A stretch of 64,000 nucleotides of DNA from assembly GCF_035917455.1 (NCBI RefSeq), contig NZ_CP109078.1, positions 6,246,001 through 6,310,000 of the forward strand, in the 5' to 3' direction. Under the pieces are notes generated by a model. It was given only the letters and a program-made list of their open reading frames with translations. It ran no database searches and had not been told where the DNA came from. Each line of letters starts with the position of its first letter. The stretch's first letter is position 1. The position numbers were made by a program, and so were the translations under genes. This document shows positions 35,063 to 46,200 of this stretch, one piece after another. This DNA comes from Micromonospora sp. NBC_01796 (GTDB lineage: Bacteria > Actinomycetota > Actinomycetes > Mycobacteriales > Micromonosporaceae).

Positions 35063-36450
35063 AGGGGGCCACACTGCTGCCGCCGACGGTGGCCGGGGCG
35101 GGACTGCTCGCGGCCACCGCCGTCCTGCTCCCGCACGACGCCGTCGTGGCGGCCGTCATCCCCGGCACACCGGGGTCGGAGCCCCGCGACTTCGGGCTGC
35201 TCGCCCTGGCGGTGGTCGGGTGTTGCGTCGCGTTCACCGTGTGGCCCTGGATGGTGCTGCCGACGGCCATCGTCGGAGTGCTCGGCACGACCGCGGTGCT
35301 CGGCGACAGCTCCGTACGCTCGATCCTCGGGCTGCACGGTTTCCTCCTCGCCGCCGGCGCGGTCAGCCTGGTGATCCGCCGGCTGGTGCTGGTCAAGGAG
35401 GAGCGGCGGGTACGCACCGTCATCGACCTGCCGATGATCCTGGTGGTCGTGCTCCTGGGCGCCGCGGCCGCGTACGGACTCATCCTGGGCAGCCCGCCCG
35501 CCAAGGTGATGATCTCCGGCTACCACTTCGCCGTCATTCCGATCTACTACTTCACGGCGACGTACACCCTGACGACGCCGAGCCGGCTCAGGTCGGCGGG
35601 GTCCCTCTTCGTCGTCCTGTCCGCCGCCCTGACCATCGTGACCCTGGCGTCGCCGGGACGGCACGGAGGCGCCTGGTCCCTGATCGCGGCCCTGCCCCTG
35701 CTGGTCCTGAGCTGCCGTACCGAGGGTTGGCGACGGGTCGGGCTCGTCGCGTTGGCCGCGCTGTACCTGGTCGACGTCGTGCTGGCGTCGTACCGCACGA
35801 CGTGGGTGCTCGCCGGAGCCGCCGTACTGGTTCTCCTGATCGGAGGCACCGGGGCGGTGCGTCGTGCGGCCGGCGCCATGACCGCTGCCGCCGCCCTGCT
35901 GCTGGTCGGGGCGATCATGCTCAGCGAGGGCGTACGGAACCGTTCGGCGGAGATCACCACCGCGCTGGGGCAGGGCGCCGGATACCGGTTACCGGAGGCG
36001 ACCGTCGGGATCGACGCGTTCCTGTCGAACCCGCTCGTCGGTCTGGGGCTCGGACACTCCACCCCGGACGTCTACCTGCCCGACTTCAAGGTGACCGACG
36101 TCGGGCCGCTCTACCACGTGTTCTACGTGATGATCCTGGCCAACCTGGGGCTCGTCGGCCTGGTCCTGCTGCTCTGGCCGATCCTGCGCGCGGTCCGTGC
36201 GGGCCTGGTCGAGCGGGACGGCCTGCCGTTCGCGTTCACGGCCCTGATCTGCGGCTTCCTGGTGTCGGTGATCTTCTCCGGCCCGGCCACCGGGCACTGG
36301 GCGCTCGGTCTGCTGCCCGCGTTGGTGTTCCTGACCAGACAACCGGGCGGGATCGCGGTGCCGACTCCCCGAACCTGGGCGACGAACACGGCGCCGAGCA
36401 CGGCGGGGAATACCGCGCCGAGCCCGGCGACACCGGTGGGGGCACGATGA
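35059..36450 (+). CDS. O-antigen polymerase/ligase-like membrane protein (Wzy-type)
   Basis: The 463-residue protein has about ten to twelve hydrophobic segments and a larger extracytoplasmic loop around residues 290-360 containing GAGYRLPEATVGIDAFLSNP and LGLGHSTPDVYLPD. That GLGxG-type loop followed by a YHxFYxxxL helix is the usual O-antigen ligase/Wzy signature. It should polymerise repeat units delivered by the flippase. A hydrophilic Thr/Ala/Pro tail ends the protein. Start and stop both overlap neighbours by 4 bp. Confidence 0.82.
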   Translation: MKGATLLPPTVAGAGLLAATAVLLPHDAVVAAVIPGTPGSEPRDFGLLALAVVGCCVAFTVWPWMVLPTAIVGVLGTTAVLGDSSVRSILGLHGFLLAAGAVSLVIRRLVLVKEERRVRTVIDLPMILVVVLLGAAAAYGLILGSPPAKVMISGYHFAVIPIYYFTATYTLTTPSRLRSAGSLFVVLSAALTIVTLASPGRHGGAWSLIAALPLLVLSCRTEGWRRVGLVALAALYLVDVVLASYRTTWVLAGAAVLVLLIGGTGAVRRAAGAMTAAAALLLVGAIMLSEGVRNRSAEITTALGQGAGYRLPEATVGIDAFLSNPLVGLGLGHSTPDVYLPDFKVTDVGPLYHVFYVMILANLGLVGLVLLLWPILRAVRAGLVERDGLPFAFTALICGFLVSVIFSGPATGHWALGLLPALVFLTRQPGGIAVPTPRTWATNTAPSTAGNTAPSPATPVGAR

Positions 36451-37430
36451 CCACGCCCGCCGCCACCGCCGTCATCGTCACGTACAACTCCGCCAACCAC
36501 ATCGACGACTGCCTCGCCGCCCTGACCCAGGCGGACCTGGTCGTCCGGGTGGTCGACAACGACTCGGCCGACCGTACGGTCGCGCTGGTCACCGAACGGT
36601 TCCCGAAGGTCGAGGTGATCGCGAACCCGGTCAACGTCGGCTTCGCGGCGGCGGTGAACCAGGGGCTGGCCGGCGTGGACACCGACGTGGTGCTGTTGGT
36701 CAACCCGGACTGCGTACTGCCGGCGGCGACGGCACGCGAACTGGTCAGGACCGTGCGCGCCGGACCGGACGTCGGCATCGCCGGCCCGCGCCTGCGTGAC
36801 CCGGTCGGGCGGGTCGCGATCAGCGCCCATCCGTTCGAGTCGCTGAGCAGCGTGCTCGCGTCCCGGTTCGGCGGTGCCCTGCTGCCCGTGGCGCTGCGGC
36901 GGTTGCTGAGCGGCACCCGCCGACGGCGCGCGTACGACGCCTGCACCGGGCCTGCCGCGGCCGTGGCGGTCGACTGGCTCTCCGGCGCCTGCCTCGCGGT
37001 GCGTACCCGGTTGATGAGGGAGATCGGCGGACTCGACGAGGGCTACTTCATGTACTACGAGGACGAGGAGCTGTGCCTGCAGGCGTGGCGACGGGGCGCG
37101 GCGGTGGTCTACGTGCCCATGGTCGAGGCCATGCACGTGGGCGGCGCCAGCAGCGGCCCCGGGGCGACCTCGCCGCACCTGTACCGCAGCATGCTGCGCT
37201 TCTTCGCCCGCCACCGGCGGCGGAGCTTCCAACTGGTGCGTCTGGCCGTCGTGCTGCGCTCGCTGATCGGGATGGGACTCGCCGCCGCGCGTTGGGTCGG
37301 CAGCTCGACCGAACGGACCGGGTGGCGCGGCCGTGCCTGGTTCGAGGTCTGCCGGATCGCGCTTTCCACCACTCCGGACGCCGCCGCCCGGGAGCAACGC
37401 AAGGAACTCAGGAGACCGCAATGCACGTGA
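36447..37430 (+). CDS. GT2 glycosyltransferase, rhamnosyltransferase-like
   Basis: The 327-residue protein has TAVIVTYNSANHIDDCLAAL, RVVDNDSADRTVAL, NVGFAAAVNQG and the metal-binding LVNPDCVLP, typical of inverting GT2 enzymes of the rhamnosyltransferase group. The acceptor region carries WLSGACLAVRTRLMREIGG and YFMYYEDEELCLQAWRRG. It probably adds one sugar to the lipid-linked unit in the cytoplasm. It begins at an ATGA overlap and its end overlaps the next gene by 10 bp. Confidence 0.9.
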   Translation: MTTPAATAVIVTYNSANHIDDCLAALTQADLVVRVVDNDSADRTVALVTERFPKVEVIANPVNVGFAAAVNQGLAGVDTDVVLLVNPDCVLPAATARELVRTVRAGPDVGIAGPRLRDPVGRVAISAHPFESLSSVLASRFGGALLPVALRRLLSGTRRRRAYDACTGPAAAVAVDWLSGACLAVRTRLMREIGGLDEGYFMYYEDEELCLQAWRRGAAVVYVPMVEAMHVGGASSGPGATSPHLYRSMLRFFARHRRRSFQLVRLAVVLRSLIGMGLAAARWVGSSTERTGWRGRAWFEVCRIALSTTPDAAAREQRKELRRPQCT

Positions 37431-38704
37431 TGATCAGCGTCGTGGGTAAACGTACCGAGCACTGGATCAGCCTGTTCGCGGCGCTGGCCGCCCGGCCCGA
37501 CGTCAGCTTCACGATCCTGGCCGCGGATGTCTCGGACACCACCCGCCGTGACCTGGACCGGCTGAGTCAGCGCTGGTCCCGGCTGCGTTGCCATGTCGTA
37601 CCGCACAGGTGGAGCGAGGATCGCACCGGACACATGGCCTCGGTCCTGTTCCCCCGCGACAGCCTGCGGGCGCTGGCCCGGGACCAGCCGCCGGACGTCA
37701 TCCACGTCATCGGCGAGGCCGCCTACCTGAGCACCTGGCAGATCCTGCGCCTGCGCCGACGGTACTGGCCGGACGTACCGGTGACGCTGTACGCGGCGCA
37801 GAACGTCGTGATCCGGTTCCCGCTCCCGTTCCCGCTGATCGAACGGTACGCATACCGCGCGGTCGACCACATCTTCCCGATCACCCCGGCGGCGTTGAAC
37901 GTGCTGCGGGTGAAGGGGTACCGGGGGCGGGCCAGCCTCGTCCCGCTGGGTGTGGACACGTTGGCGTTCCAGCCCGCCGCGACCACGGCACCGAGGCCGT
38001 TCACGGCCGGCTTCGTCGGTCGGCTGGAGCCGCACAAGGGGATCGGGGACCTGCTCTGCGCGGCGGAACTGCTCGACTGCGACCTGCTGGTGGTGGGCGA
38101 CGGCAGCATGAGGGCGGACGTCGAGCTGGCGGCGGCGCGTCGACCGGGTCGGGTGACCCTGCGCGGCTGGGCCGACCACGGGGCGCTGCCGGGGCTGCTC
38201 GCCCGAATGGACGCGCTCGTGCTGCCGTCGATCGAGTTGGTCCAGCGCAACGTCGTACCGTGGATCGGCATCCCGCTGCGGGAGCAGTTCGGCCGGGTCC
38301 TGGTCGAGGCGATGGCGTGCGGGGTACCCGTGGTCGGCAGCGACGTCGGTGAGATTCCGTGGGTCATCGGCTCGGCCGGGTTGACCTTCCCGGCGCACAA
38401 CGCCACGGCTCTCGCCGACCAACTGGGCCGGCTGCGCGACGATCCCGCCCTCGCCCGGGACCTGGCGGTGCGGGGACTCACCCGCGCTGCCACCGAGTTC
38501 GGCTGGGACCGCATCGGCGAACAGATGTGTCGGATCTGGGCCGGGGAGGCCGGCCTGGCCGGGCCCGCCGGCGACGTACGCCCGATCCGGGACCGGGTGG
38601 GTGCGGGAGAGCAGATCGGTACGGGCAGGCACGCCGCGGCCTCGCTCGCGCGCCAGGGCACCCTCCCGGCCGCGGCCGACCTCGCCCGCTGGCCGAGTCC
38701 GTGA
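37421..38704 (+). CDS. GT4 glycosyltransferase
   Basis: AGGAG precedes the ATG, which lies 10 bp inside the previous gene. The 427-residue protein has a GT-B fold. The N-terminal half has DVIHVIGEAAYLSTWQILRL and the C-terminal half has TAGFVGRLEPHKGIGDLL, LLVVGDGSM and the donor-binding EQFGRVLVEAMACGVPVVGSDVGEIP. This is a retaining enzyme of the exopolysaccharide operon. A 60-residue hydrophilic Arg/Ala/Gly tail follows the fold. Confidence 0.9.
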   Translation: MHVMISVVGKRTEHWISLFAALAARPDVSFTILAADVSDTTRRDLDRLSQRWSRLRCHVVPHRWSEDRTGHMASVLFPRDSLRALARDQPPDVIHVIGEAAYLSTWQILRLRRRYWPDVPVTLYAAQNVVIRFPLPFPLIERYAYRAVDHIFPITPAALNVLRVKGYRGRASLVPLGVDTLAFQPAATTAPRPFTAGFVGRLEPHKGIGDLLCAAELLDCDLLVVGDGSMRADVELAAARRPGRVTLRGWADHGALPGLLARMDALVLPSIELVQRNVVPWIGIPLREQFGRVLVEAMACGVPVVGSDVGEIPWVIGSAGLTFPAHNATALADQLGRLRDDPALARDLAVRGLTRAATEFGWDRIGEQMCRIWAGEAGLAGPAGDVRPIRDRVGAGEQIGTGRHAAASLARQGTLPAAADLARWPSP

Positions 38705-38723
38705 CGAAATGGGGGGCGACGGC

Positions 38724-39671
38724 ATGCGGGTGATCTACATCAGCGGTATGGGGCGCAGCGGCAGTACGCTCCTCGACCGGATGCTCGGCGCGCTGCCGGG
38801 GGTCTGCACGCTAGGTGAGGTGACCGATCTGTGGCGGCTCGTCGAACCCGGAAGCCTCTGTGCCTGCGGCTCCCCGTATTCGGGATGCGCCTTCTGGACC
38901 GCGGTGGGGGAGCGGGCGTTCGGCGGCTGGGATCGGGCCGACCTGGACCGTTTCGTCTTCCTGCGCCGGGTCGTACCGCGCATCCGGCATGTCTCCTGGC
39001 TGGCCCGGCAGCAGTTGACCGGTGAACGGCTCGCCCTGGTCAACGAGTATGTCGACTATTTCGCCCGGGTCTATTCGGCCGCGGTCGAGGTGACCGGCGC
39101 GCGGGTCATCATCGACTCGTCGAAGTTTCCCACCGTCGGACTGTGCCTGCGCTTCGCGCGCGACGTCGACCTGCGCGTGGTCCACCTGGTACGCGACCCG
39201 CGCGGCGTCGCGTACTCGTGGACCAAACAGGTGGCCAATCCGGGGACCGGGGCGGGTGTGCTGCCCCGCTTCCCGCCGACGACCTCGGCATTGCAGTGGA
39301 ACCTGCAGAACTCCATCGCGGGTCTGCTCGGCTCGGCCCGGGGGCGGGGCGACGGGGAAGCGGCGCACCGGGTCCCGATGCGACGCGTCTACTACGAGAA
39401 GCTGCTCGACGATCCCCGCGAGGGCGTCCGGGACCTTGCCGGTTTCGCCGGACTCGACCTGACCGAGGAGGATCTGTCCTTTCTCAGCGACGGGTACGCC
39501 GACCTCCCCGTACCGCACAACCTCGGTGGCAACCCGATGCGTTTCTCCGCCGGTCGGCTGCCGCTTCGTCAGGACGACACCTGGCGGGTGGCGCTTCCGC
39601 CGCGGCAGCGCCGCCTGGTCAGCGCGATCTGCGCGCCGCTGCTCATCTCGTACGGGTATTCGTTGAAGTAG
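38724..39671 (+). CDS. PAPS-dependent sulfotransferase
   Basis: The start at 38724 has GGGGGG 9 bp upstream. An in-frame ATG at 38709 is the alternative. The 315-residue protein carries the 5'-phosphosulfate loop YISGMGRSGSTLLDRML and the 3'-phosphate segment VVHLVRDPRGVAYSW, the two PAPS-binding motifs of Sulfotransfer families. As the last gene of the exopolysaccharide run it suggests a sulfated polymer or a sulfated terminal sugar. No PAPS synthesis genes are nearby, so sulfate activation would come from elsewhere in the genome. Confidence 0.85.
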   Translation: MRVIYISGMGRSGSTLLDRMLGALPGVCTLGEVTDLWRLVEPGSLCACGSPYSGCAFWTAVGERAFGGWDRADLDRFVFLRRVVPRIRHVSWLARQQLTGERLALVNEYVDYFARVYSAAVEVTGARVIIDSSKFPTVGLCLRFARDVDLRVVHLVRDPRGVAYSWTKQVANPGTGAGVLPRFPPTTSALQWNLQNSIAGLLGSARGRGDGEAAHRVPMRRVYYEKLLDDPREGVRDLAGFAGLDLTEEDLSFLSDGYADLPVPHNLGGNPMRFSAGRLPLRQDDTWRVALPPRQRRLVSAICAPLLISYGYSLK

Positions 39672-39699
39672 GACGGCATCCACCTCCCGGGGCGGTCTG

Positions 39700-39730
39700 C
39701 GCCGGCCGGAGCGGAACGCTCCGGCCGGCG
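39700..39730. terminator. Very strong hairpin ending the exopolysaccharide operon
   Basis: A perfect 14-bp stem, CGCCGGCCGGAGCG (39700-39713) with its complement at 39717-39730, has a 3-nt loop (GAA). It lies between the sulfotransferase and the convergent gene at 39784, so it can stop transcription from both sides. Confidence 0.85.
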
Positions 39731-39783
39731 TCGGGCCCGGTGATGCAGCTGCCGCCCGGTCGTCGTTCGGGCGATGGGCAGGG

Positions 39784-40269
39784 TTACGGGAAACGCTTAC
39801 CGAGTCGAGCCTTCATCCAGAGCTGGTGGAACGCCTCGGGCACGACGCCGGTCTCCTCGACCAGCTCGTCGACCGAGGTTGATGTACCCGTGCTCCAGGT
39901 CGCCGGTTCGAACCGCAAGGGCGTTCCGCCCAGGGTGCGCAACACCAGGTCGTCAACGCATTCGACCAGTACCGGATCCTCGCCGTCGACATCGGGCGTA
40001 CGCCCGATCCGCAGCCGCGAGGTGTCGAAGTCGTCCGGCACTACCTGACAGACCAACAGCTCGAGAATCCAGACGATCAGGCGTACGCGCCTGCCCTGGG
40101 CATCGTGGCACCGGTAGGGAGGGTCGGTGTCGTCCACGAACTCGACCATCGTCTCGACCGCCGCCACGTCGGACAGGAGGTGGGATGATCCCTGCTCGTC
40201 GACGAACCGGAGTGGGAATTCCGGCGCCAGCGCGGACCCGCCGATTCGCACTACCAGCCACCTTCCCAT
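39784..40269 (-). CDS. Hypothetical protein, candidate immunity to the RHS toxin
   Basis: This 161-residue acidic protein has no recognised family. It begins 19 bp inside the end of the RHS gene on the same strand, so it is translationally coupled to the toxin tip. A small, cytosolic, unrelated gene immediately after an RHS C-terminus is the standard position of an immunity gene. It is rich in Asp/Glu (for example EFVDDTDPPY and TPDVDGEDPVLVECVDDL), while the toxin tip is strongly basic, so a charge-complementary complex is plausible. Function is inferred from position and charge only. Confidence 0.65.
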   Translation of the reverse strand: MGRWLVVRIGGSALAPEFPLRFVDEQGSSHLLSDVAAVETMVEFVDDTDPPYRCHDAQGRRVRLIVWILELLVCQVVPDDFDTSRLRIGRTPDVDGEDPVLVECVDDLVLRTLGGTPLRFEPATWSTGTSTSVDELVEETGVVPEAFHQLWMKARLGKRFP

Positions 40270-43200
40270 GGACGGTGCTTACCGATACCGGGGCGCCGGT
40301 GGTAATGGGGCCGCCACTTTCCCTTGACCTTATGGTAGTGCAGCCCGAAGGTGCGCTTTCCCTTGTACCGCATGTCGCACCCGAAGCCTCCGACGTTCGG
40401 GAACCGGTGGCAGCGAATGCTGGTGTTGCGGATGACATTCCGCACCTTCCGGTAGGCCCGGATGCCGTACGCGATGCCCCGGATGCCGGTGATGATGGTG
40501 TAGTTCGAGACCCGACCGTACGCCCTGACCAGTCCTCCGATACCCCGGCCGGCCGCCCGGGCGGCCCGGGCGCACCAGTTCCCGATCCGGCAGAGCCGGC
40601 CGAACCGTTTCCCGTCGAGGTCCTCGTTGTTGACCGGGTCGGCGCAGGTGTACTCGTAGCCGTTGCAGCTTCCACCGAAGACCGGGTCGACGCTGAGGAA
40701 CCTGCCGAGGTTGGGACTGTAGAGCCGCACACCCATGAGGATCGCGTCGCCGACCGCCTCACCGGACCGCTGTTTGCCACCCAACCAGCCGTACCGCTGG
40801 TCGGCCTGGCCCGGCATCGACACCCCCCATTCGTCATAGTCGAAGAATTCGGGCTCCGTCGCAGCGGGATCGATGGTGGCGGCGATGTCGCCGTGCAGGT
40901 TGGTCAATTGCAGCGTCACGCCCCCGGTGGCACCGGTGGTTGCGGTCACCCCACCGTCCGGGCCGGAGACGATGCGCGTCAGCTCACCCAGCGCGGTGTC
41001 CTCGACGATCCAGCGCGGCTCGTCGGAGTCGTCGCCGTAGTGGTTCAGTTTGGACGTGGACCCGGTCCACGCCCCGCCGACGAGCGTCTCGGTCGTGTAG
41101 CCGCGGAACCGCAGGGCCGGGTCGAGTGTCCAGGTGAGGCGCGTGTCCTCGAGTTGTTGGCTCTGGATGAGGTCGTTGGCGAAATAGGCGTTGACCGAAC
41201 CGTCGGGCAACTGCGTGGTACGGCCGAACGCGTCGTAGCCGTACCCGGTGTCGGTCAGCCGATCGGCGCTGTCGTAGGTGTGCTGCTCACTGGCCTCCTC
41301 GGTCTGCTCGTCGCAGGTGCCGTCGACAGCGGGAGCGAACGTGGCGTTGGCCGTGCGGTTCGCACGCCCGTCGTAGCCGTAGATCCGGGTGACGCAGCCC
41401 GCCGTGATGGCACTGTCGTGCTGGGCCTTGGTCAGTCGGCCGATCTGGTCGTAGGTGTAGATCTTGCTGCCACCGGTGTAGGAGTGGTCGACCCACTGGC
41501 CGGCGGTGTTCTCCACGACGGACTCGGAGTAGATGACGGCTCCGTCGGAGTCGCGGGTGTAGGTGCGCCCGACCGGTTGCAGGTTGGTGTCGAGCCGGTC
41601 GGTCCGGGTCAACCCACCGGGGTACGTGAGTCGGGTGAGCTGGCCGTCCGGGGAGTAGCCGGCGGTGAAGGTGCCAGCGACGCTGTCGGTGAGGCTGGTC
41701 AGCAATCCCCGAGGTTCGACAGCACGGTCGTACCCGAAGGTGGTGTGGCCGGTGGGATCGGAGACCTTCGTCGGTGTGCCGTACCGGTTGAACTCGTTGA
41801 CGGTGGTGGCACCGTCGGCGTCGGTGTAACTCGCAAGCCGCCCGAGCAGGTCGTAGCCGCGGGTGATGGTCGAGGAGCCCGTGGTCGTTCCGGTCGCCTT
41901 GCCGGAGGTCGCGCTGTAGGTGGTGGTGACCGTACCGACCGGGGCTCCGTCGTCCGAGATGACCGTGGTGCTCTCCGCCCGGCCCGCCGCGTCGTACGTG
42001 GTAGTCGTCGTGCGTGTTCTGCCGCCGGCTGTCTCGTTCACCACCGCCTCGTCGCGGTAGCGGTTGTAACTGGTGACGCGGCGCACCGGTAGCTCGGCGC
42101 CCATCCGCGACGGGTCGTGTCCGGTCACCGCTCCGGCCGCCCGGACCACGCACTGCTCACCCGCCCACTCCGGCCGGTTGCCGCATGCGGCGTCCTGACC
42201 GTTGGCGCCGGCCGTGTAGTAGATCGTCACCCGGTTCTTCGCGTCCGTCCCGGTCGAACCGACGCCCCAGTTGGCCGTGACCCGGCCGGCCGCGTTGTGA
42301 ACCGCGTACGAGGTGAGGTTCTGACCGCCGGGGCGGGCGTCCTCGACCGTCTTCGTCGGCACCTTGAGCGTCCAGCCGGACACCCCGCCCTGCTCGGGGT
42401 CGTAGCCCTTCTTGCTGACCCGTACGTCGGCGTCCGGGTAGCCGACGATCTGCAGGCTCCTGGTCTCGGTCGTCACCAGGTGGTACGTGGCCCCGTCGGG
42501 CTTGCCCTCGTCGTATGCGTTGACCTCCCGGTGTCGACCGATCACGGTCGCGCCGGAAGGGATCGCCTCCCGTGGGCCGGCTCCGTCCGGATCGGCCAAC
42601 CCGTTCTGCAACACCATGGTTCCGGTCGGCCCGACGGCTTCGAGTAGATCGACACCGTCGTTCGAGTACCTGTTGACGGTGGAGAGGGCGAGCGCACGGC
42701 TCGCGGTGTCGGAGCCGGCGAGGCCCAGTTCGGCCAACTGCGTCGCCGCGTCGGGCAACGTGCCCAACGCCAGTGCCCGGTCGGTGGCCTGCAGGGTGCG
42801 TACGACGTTACCGAACCGGTCGTACTCGCTGGTGTCGATGTAGCCGCCGGGGGTGGCGGTGTTGACCTCCTTACCCCCGGCGCCGAGGTAGTGGATGGTG
42901 GCGTAGGTGTAGCCGCCGGTGCCGGGTGAGGCGGGGATGGCGCTGTTGCGGCCGGGGTTGTCCTCGGGCCCGAACACCGCGGTGGCGTCGGTGGGCAGGT
43001 CGAGCTGCCCCCAGGTCGCGGCCGAGGCGGCGTTGAGGTTGTGCGGGCCGCCGTTGGCCTGGGTCAGGGGGACGTTGTAGACGATGTTCGTGGCGAGCTC
43101 ACCGTCGGTGACGGTTGTGGAGCCCTGTTGCAGGGCGGCGCGGCGGACCTTGAGGAGCCGGCCGGGGTTTTCGTCGGTGGCCAGGTCGGCGACCTGGTCG

Positions 43201-46200
43201 GCGTTGAGGGCTTTGCCGTAGATCCGGACGTCGTCGATGTCGCCGTCCCAGACGTTCGCGGCGGCGCCGGCCCATTTGGCACGGCCGATGACGTAGTTGC
43301 CGGAGGCGTTCCAGCCGCCGGTCGCGGCGGTCGACGACTGCTGTACGCCGTTGACGTACAGCTTCATCTGCGCGGTGGCGGTGTCGTAGACGCCGGTGAG
43401 GTGGGTCCACTGTCCGGCCACGGTCGGGTGGTTGGAGCTCGCTCGGACCGGGGTGGCGCTGGTGTTGTCGGCGCTGACGCGGCTGAACGCCCAGCGGTCG
43501 GTTTCCATCACGTAGTTGAGGAAGAAGCCGCTGGTGCTTGCGCCGTCCTTGGAGACGGCGGTGCGGTTGCCGTTCTTGTTGTTCAGCCGTACCCAGGCCG
43601 AGACGGTGTAGGAGGCGGTGTTGGACAGGGCGGTGTTGGCGACGCTGACCTGCTGGCCCGTACCGGCGGTGAAGGTCGCGGCCCGGTCGGCGGGGTCGTC
43701 GGGGTCGTTGCCCTGGCCCCAGCCGACGCCGCTGGCGATGGTGCCGGTACGTCCGCTGCCGGAGGCGTCGGCCACGCTGGTGCCGCTGCCCTCGTCCAGG
43801 TTCCAGCGCAGGGCGGCGGTGTCAACGTCGGGGTTGCCGTAGTCGAACATCCACGGCAGCTCACCGGCCGGGTTGACCTTGGTCACCCGCCCGTTGCCGT
43901 ACTCGTAGGTTGTCTTCAACGCCGGGGTGACCCGGGGGTCCCAGACCTCCCGCAACTGCCCCAGGTTGTCGTACGCGTAGCGGGTGATCACGCTGGAGGC
44001 CATCGCGGAACTGGTCGGGTCCCAGGCCCACAACTGTACGGACGAGACCCGGTCGGTGTAGTCACCGAACACCGTCTGGCTCAGTCCGGCCGTGGTGCTC
44101 GTCGCGTAGGTGTATTCGAGCACCTCGCAGCCGCGCGCGGGGACGGCCGACGTGCACTGGTTCGTGTCGTCGACGCCCGGCTCGACCGGGTTGATCACCT
44201 TGTGCAGGAGTAGCCGGCTGCCGGCCGTCTGGTACACGTACCGCGAGGTGCTGCCCGCCGCCGGGGTCCAGGACGAGGTCGCCGCCCAGGTCCCGCCCTG
44301 CTGGGTGAACTCCGTCGCCGTCCCCTCCAGGTCCACCAGCCGGTAGGCGGTCGTGCCGACCTTGGTCAGAACCAGGCCCTCCGAGCCCGGTTCCGGGGTG
44401 AAGCTGACTCCGTCGGGGTTCTTCGCGAACGTGATCCAGTCGCCGCCGATCATGTCCACCTGTGCCAGGGACGGCTCCGGGAAGGTGACGGTGGTGTAGT
44501 CGACGTCCGCTACGCCCCCGCTCGCGCCGCCGGTCCACGCGGGCCCGAACGGTGCCACGATTTCGGTGAAGGAGAGGTTGTCCCAGTAGACCTTGCGGCC
44601 GGAGCCGCCCTGCATGCCGTTGTAGAGGCGGAAGAACGCCTCCGTCGCGCCGACCGGCACGGTCATGTCGACGGACAGTTCCTGCCACCCGTCGAGGTAG
44701 GCGGCCATCTTCGACGACACCTCGGCGTACCCACCGTTGACCCGGTAGAAGCCGACGATCCGCAGGCCACGCTGGGTGTATCCCGGCACCAGGCCGGTCG
44801 CCGCCGGGACGTAGACCCAACCCGTCATCCGGTACGTCTTGCCGGCGGTCATGTTCAGCCGCAGCCCGCCCCCGTCGCCACCCACCCCGACGTAGGTGTC
44901 ATTACTGGTGGTGGTGACCGGTGTGATCTCCAACGAGTCGGCCGGAGTGGTGTCGCCCTGCCCGCGTGCCGTCGAACGCAGGGCGGAGGAGGTGGTCGGG
45001 ACGGTGAACCCGGTCAGGTCGGTCGAGACCTGCTGCTGGTTCGGGGTGAGGCGTTGGGCCATCGGCTGGTAACCGTCGCGATGGCTGCGGGACGAGGCCG
45101 AGCGGGTCGCGCTCAGTCCCATCTCCTCCGCGTCGCTGGAGGAGAGCGAGTAGTCGCCGGTGAGCAGGTTCACCGACCCGGGGCCAACCTCGTTGTCGGC
45201 GGCCCCGTCACCGTTGGAGTCGACGGTGACCCGGACCCACGGAACGGTGTACGCCGGGGTGGTGCCGGTGGCGGTGTAGAGCTGGGCGCGGACCTCGACC
45301 ACGCCGCCGACCAGGCCGAGGGTGTCGGTGGCGTTCCACACCGCGTAACCGCCCAGTGCGGAGAGGCTTACCGGGCTGGCGGCGGTCGCGAGGATCTGCG
45401 CGCCGGTGGCCGAGGTCAGGTTCGCCGACGGTACCGGCAACGTCGCCGCGCCGGGCCCACGCCGGTACTCGAAGTAGCCCCGGGTGTAACCGGCGACCGG
45501 GGTGGTGATCTGGAGCTTCGTCCGCTTGACGATCGTCGCCCCGGGCAGTGGTTGCGCCAGCGCGGCGCTGCCGGCCTCGAAGACGTACAGGTTCGGGTTC
45601 GACAGGTTCCCGGCCGAGTCCTTTGCCTGCACCGTCAACGTCCGATGCCCGTCGCGTGGGCTCAACGACACCGACAACGGACCGGTCGCCGCGGTTGTCG
45701 TGGCCGCCGTGTCGTAGTCGAACCGGTACACGTACGCGGCAAGGTCGTTGGTGCCGGACGCGGGGGTGAAGGTGAACGTGTCCGGGGCGGACGCCCCACC
45801 GTGCGGCTGCCCGTCATTCAGATACACCGAGGCGGACACGAACGGCACCAACGGTTTGTCCGTGTCCACGGTCAGCGTCGTCCACGCCGTGTAACCACCG
45901 TAGTTCCACGGGTCCTTCCCCCGCACCTGCCACTCGTACTGGGTGCCGTTCACGAGGTCGACCGGGACCAGCCACGACGCGGTAGAGCCGTTGGTCCACG
46001 CCGGGCTACCCGAACGCAACCCGGACGACGAGACAACCGCCTGGGTGGCCTTGTTGCGGACCACGAACTCGGCTTGCAGCGTCTGACCCGCGTTCGCGTC
46101 CACGAGCTTCGCCGACAACGTCGGCCGCAGCGCGGCCGTACGCGCCCCCGCTCCACAGGCGGTGTAACACGGTGCCACCGCCAGCGCCGACGGAACGCCC

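Noticed and set aside
40251-40620. RHS tip as a known HNH or GHH nuclease
   Set aside because: The HYH/PHYH spacing and KHRPWE ending do not fit the HNH or GHH motif order, so no family name was assigned.
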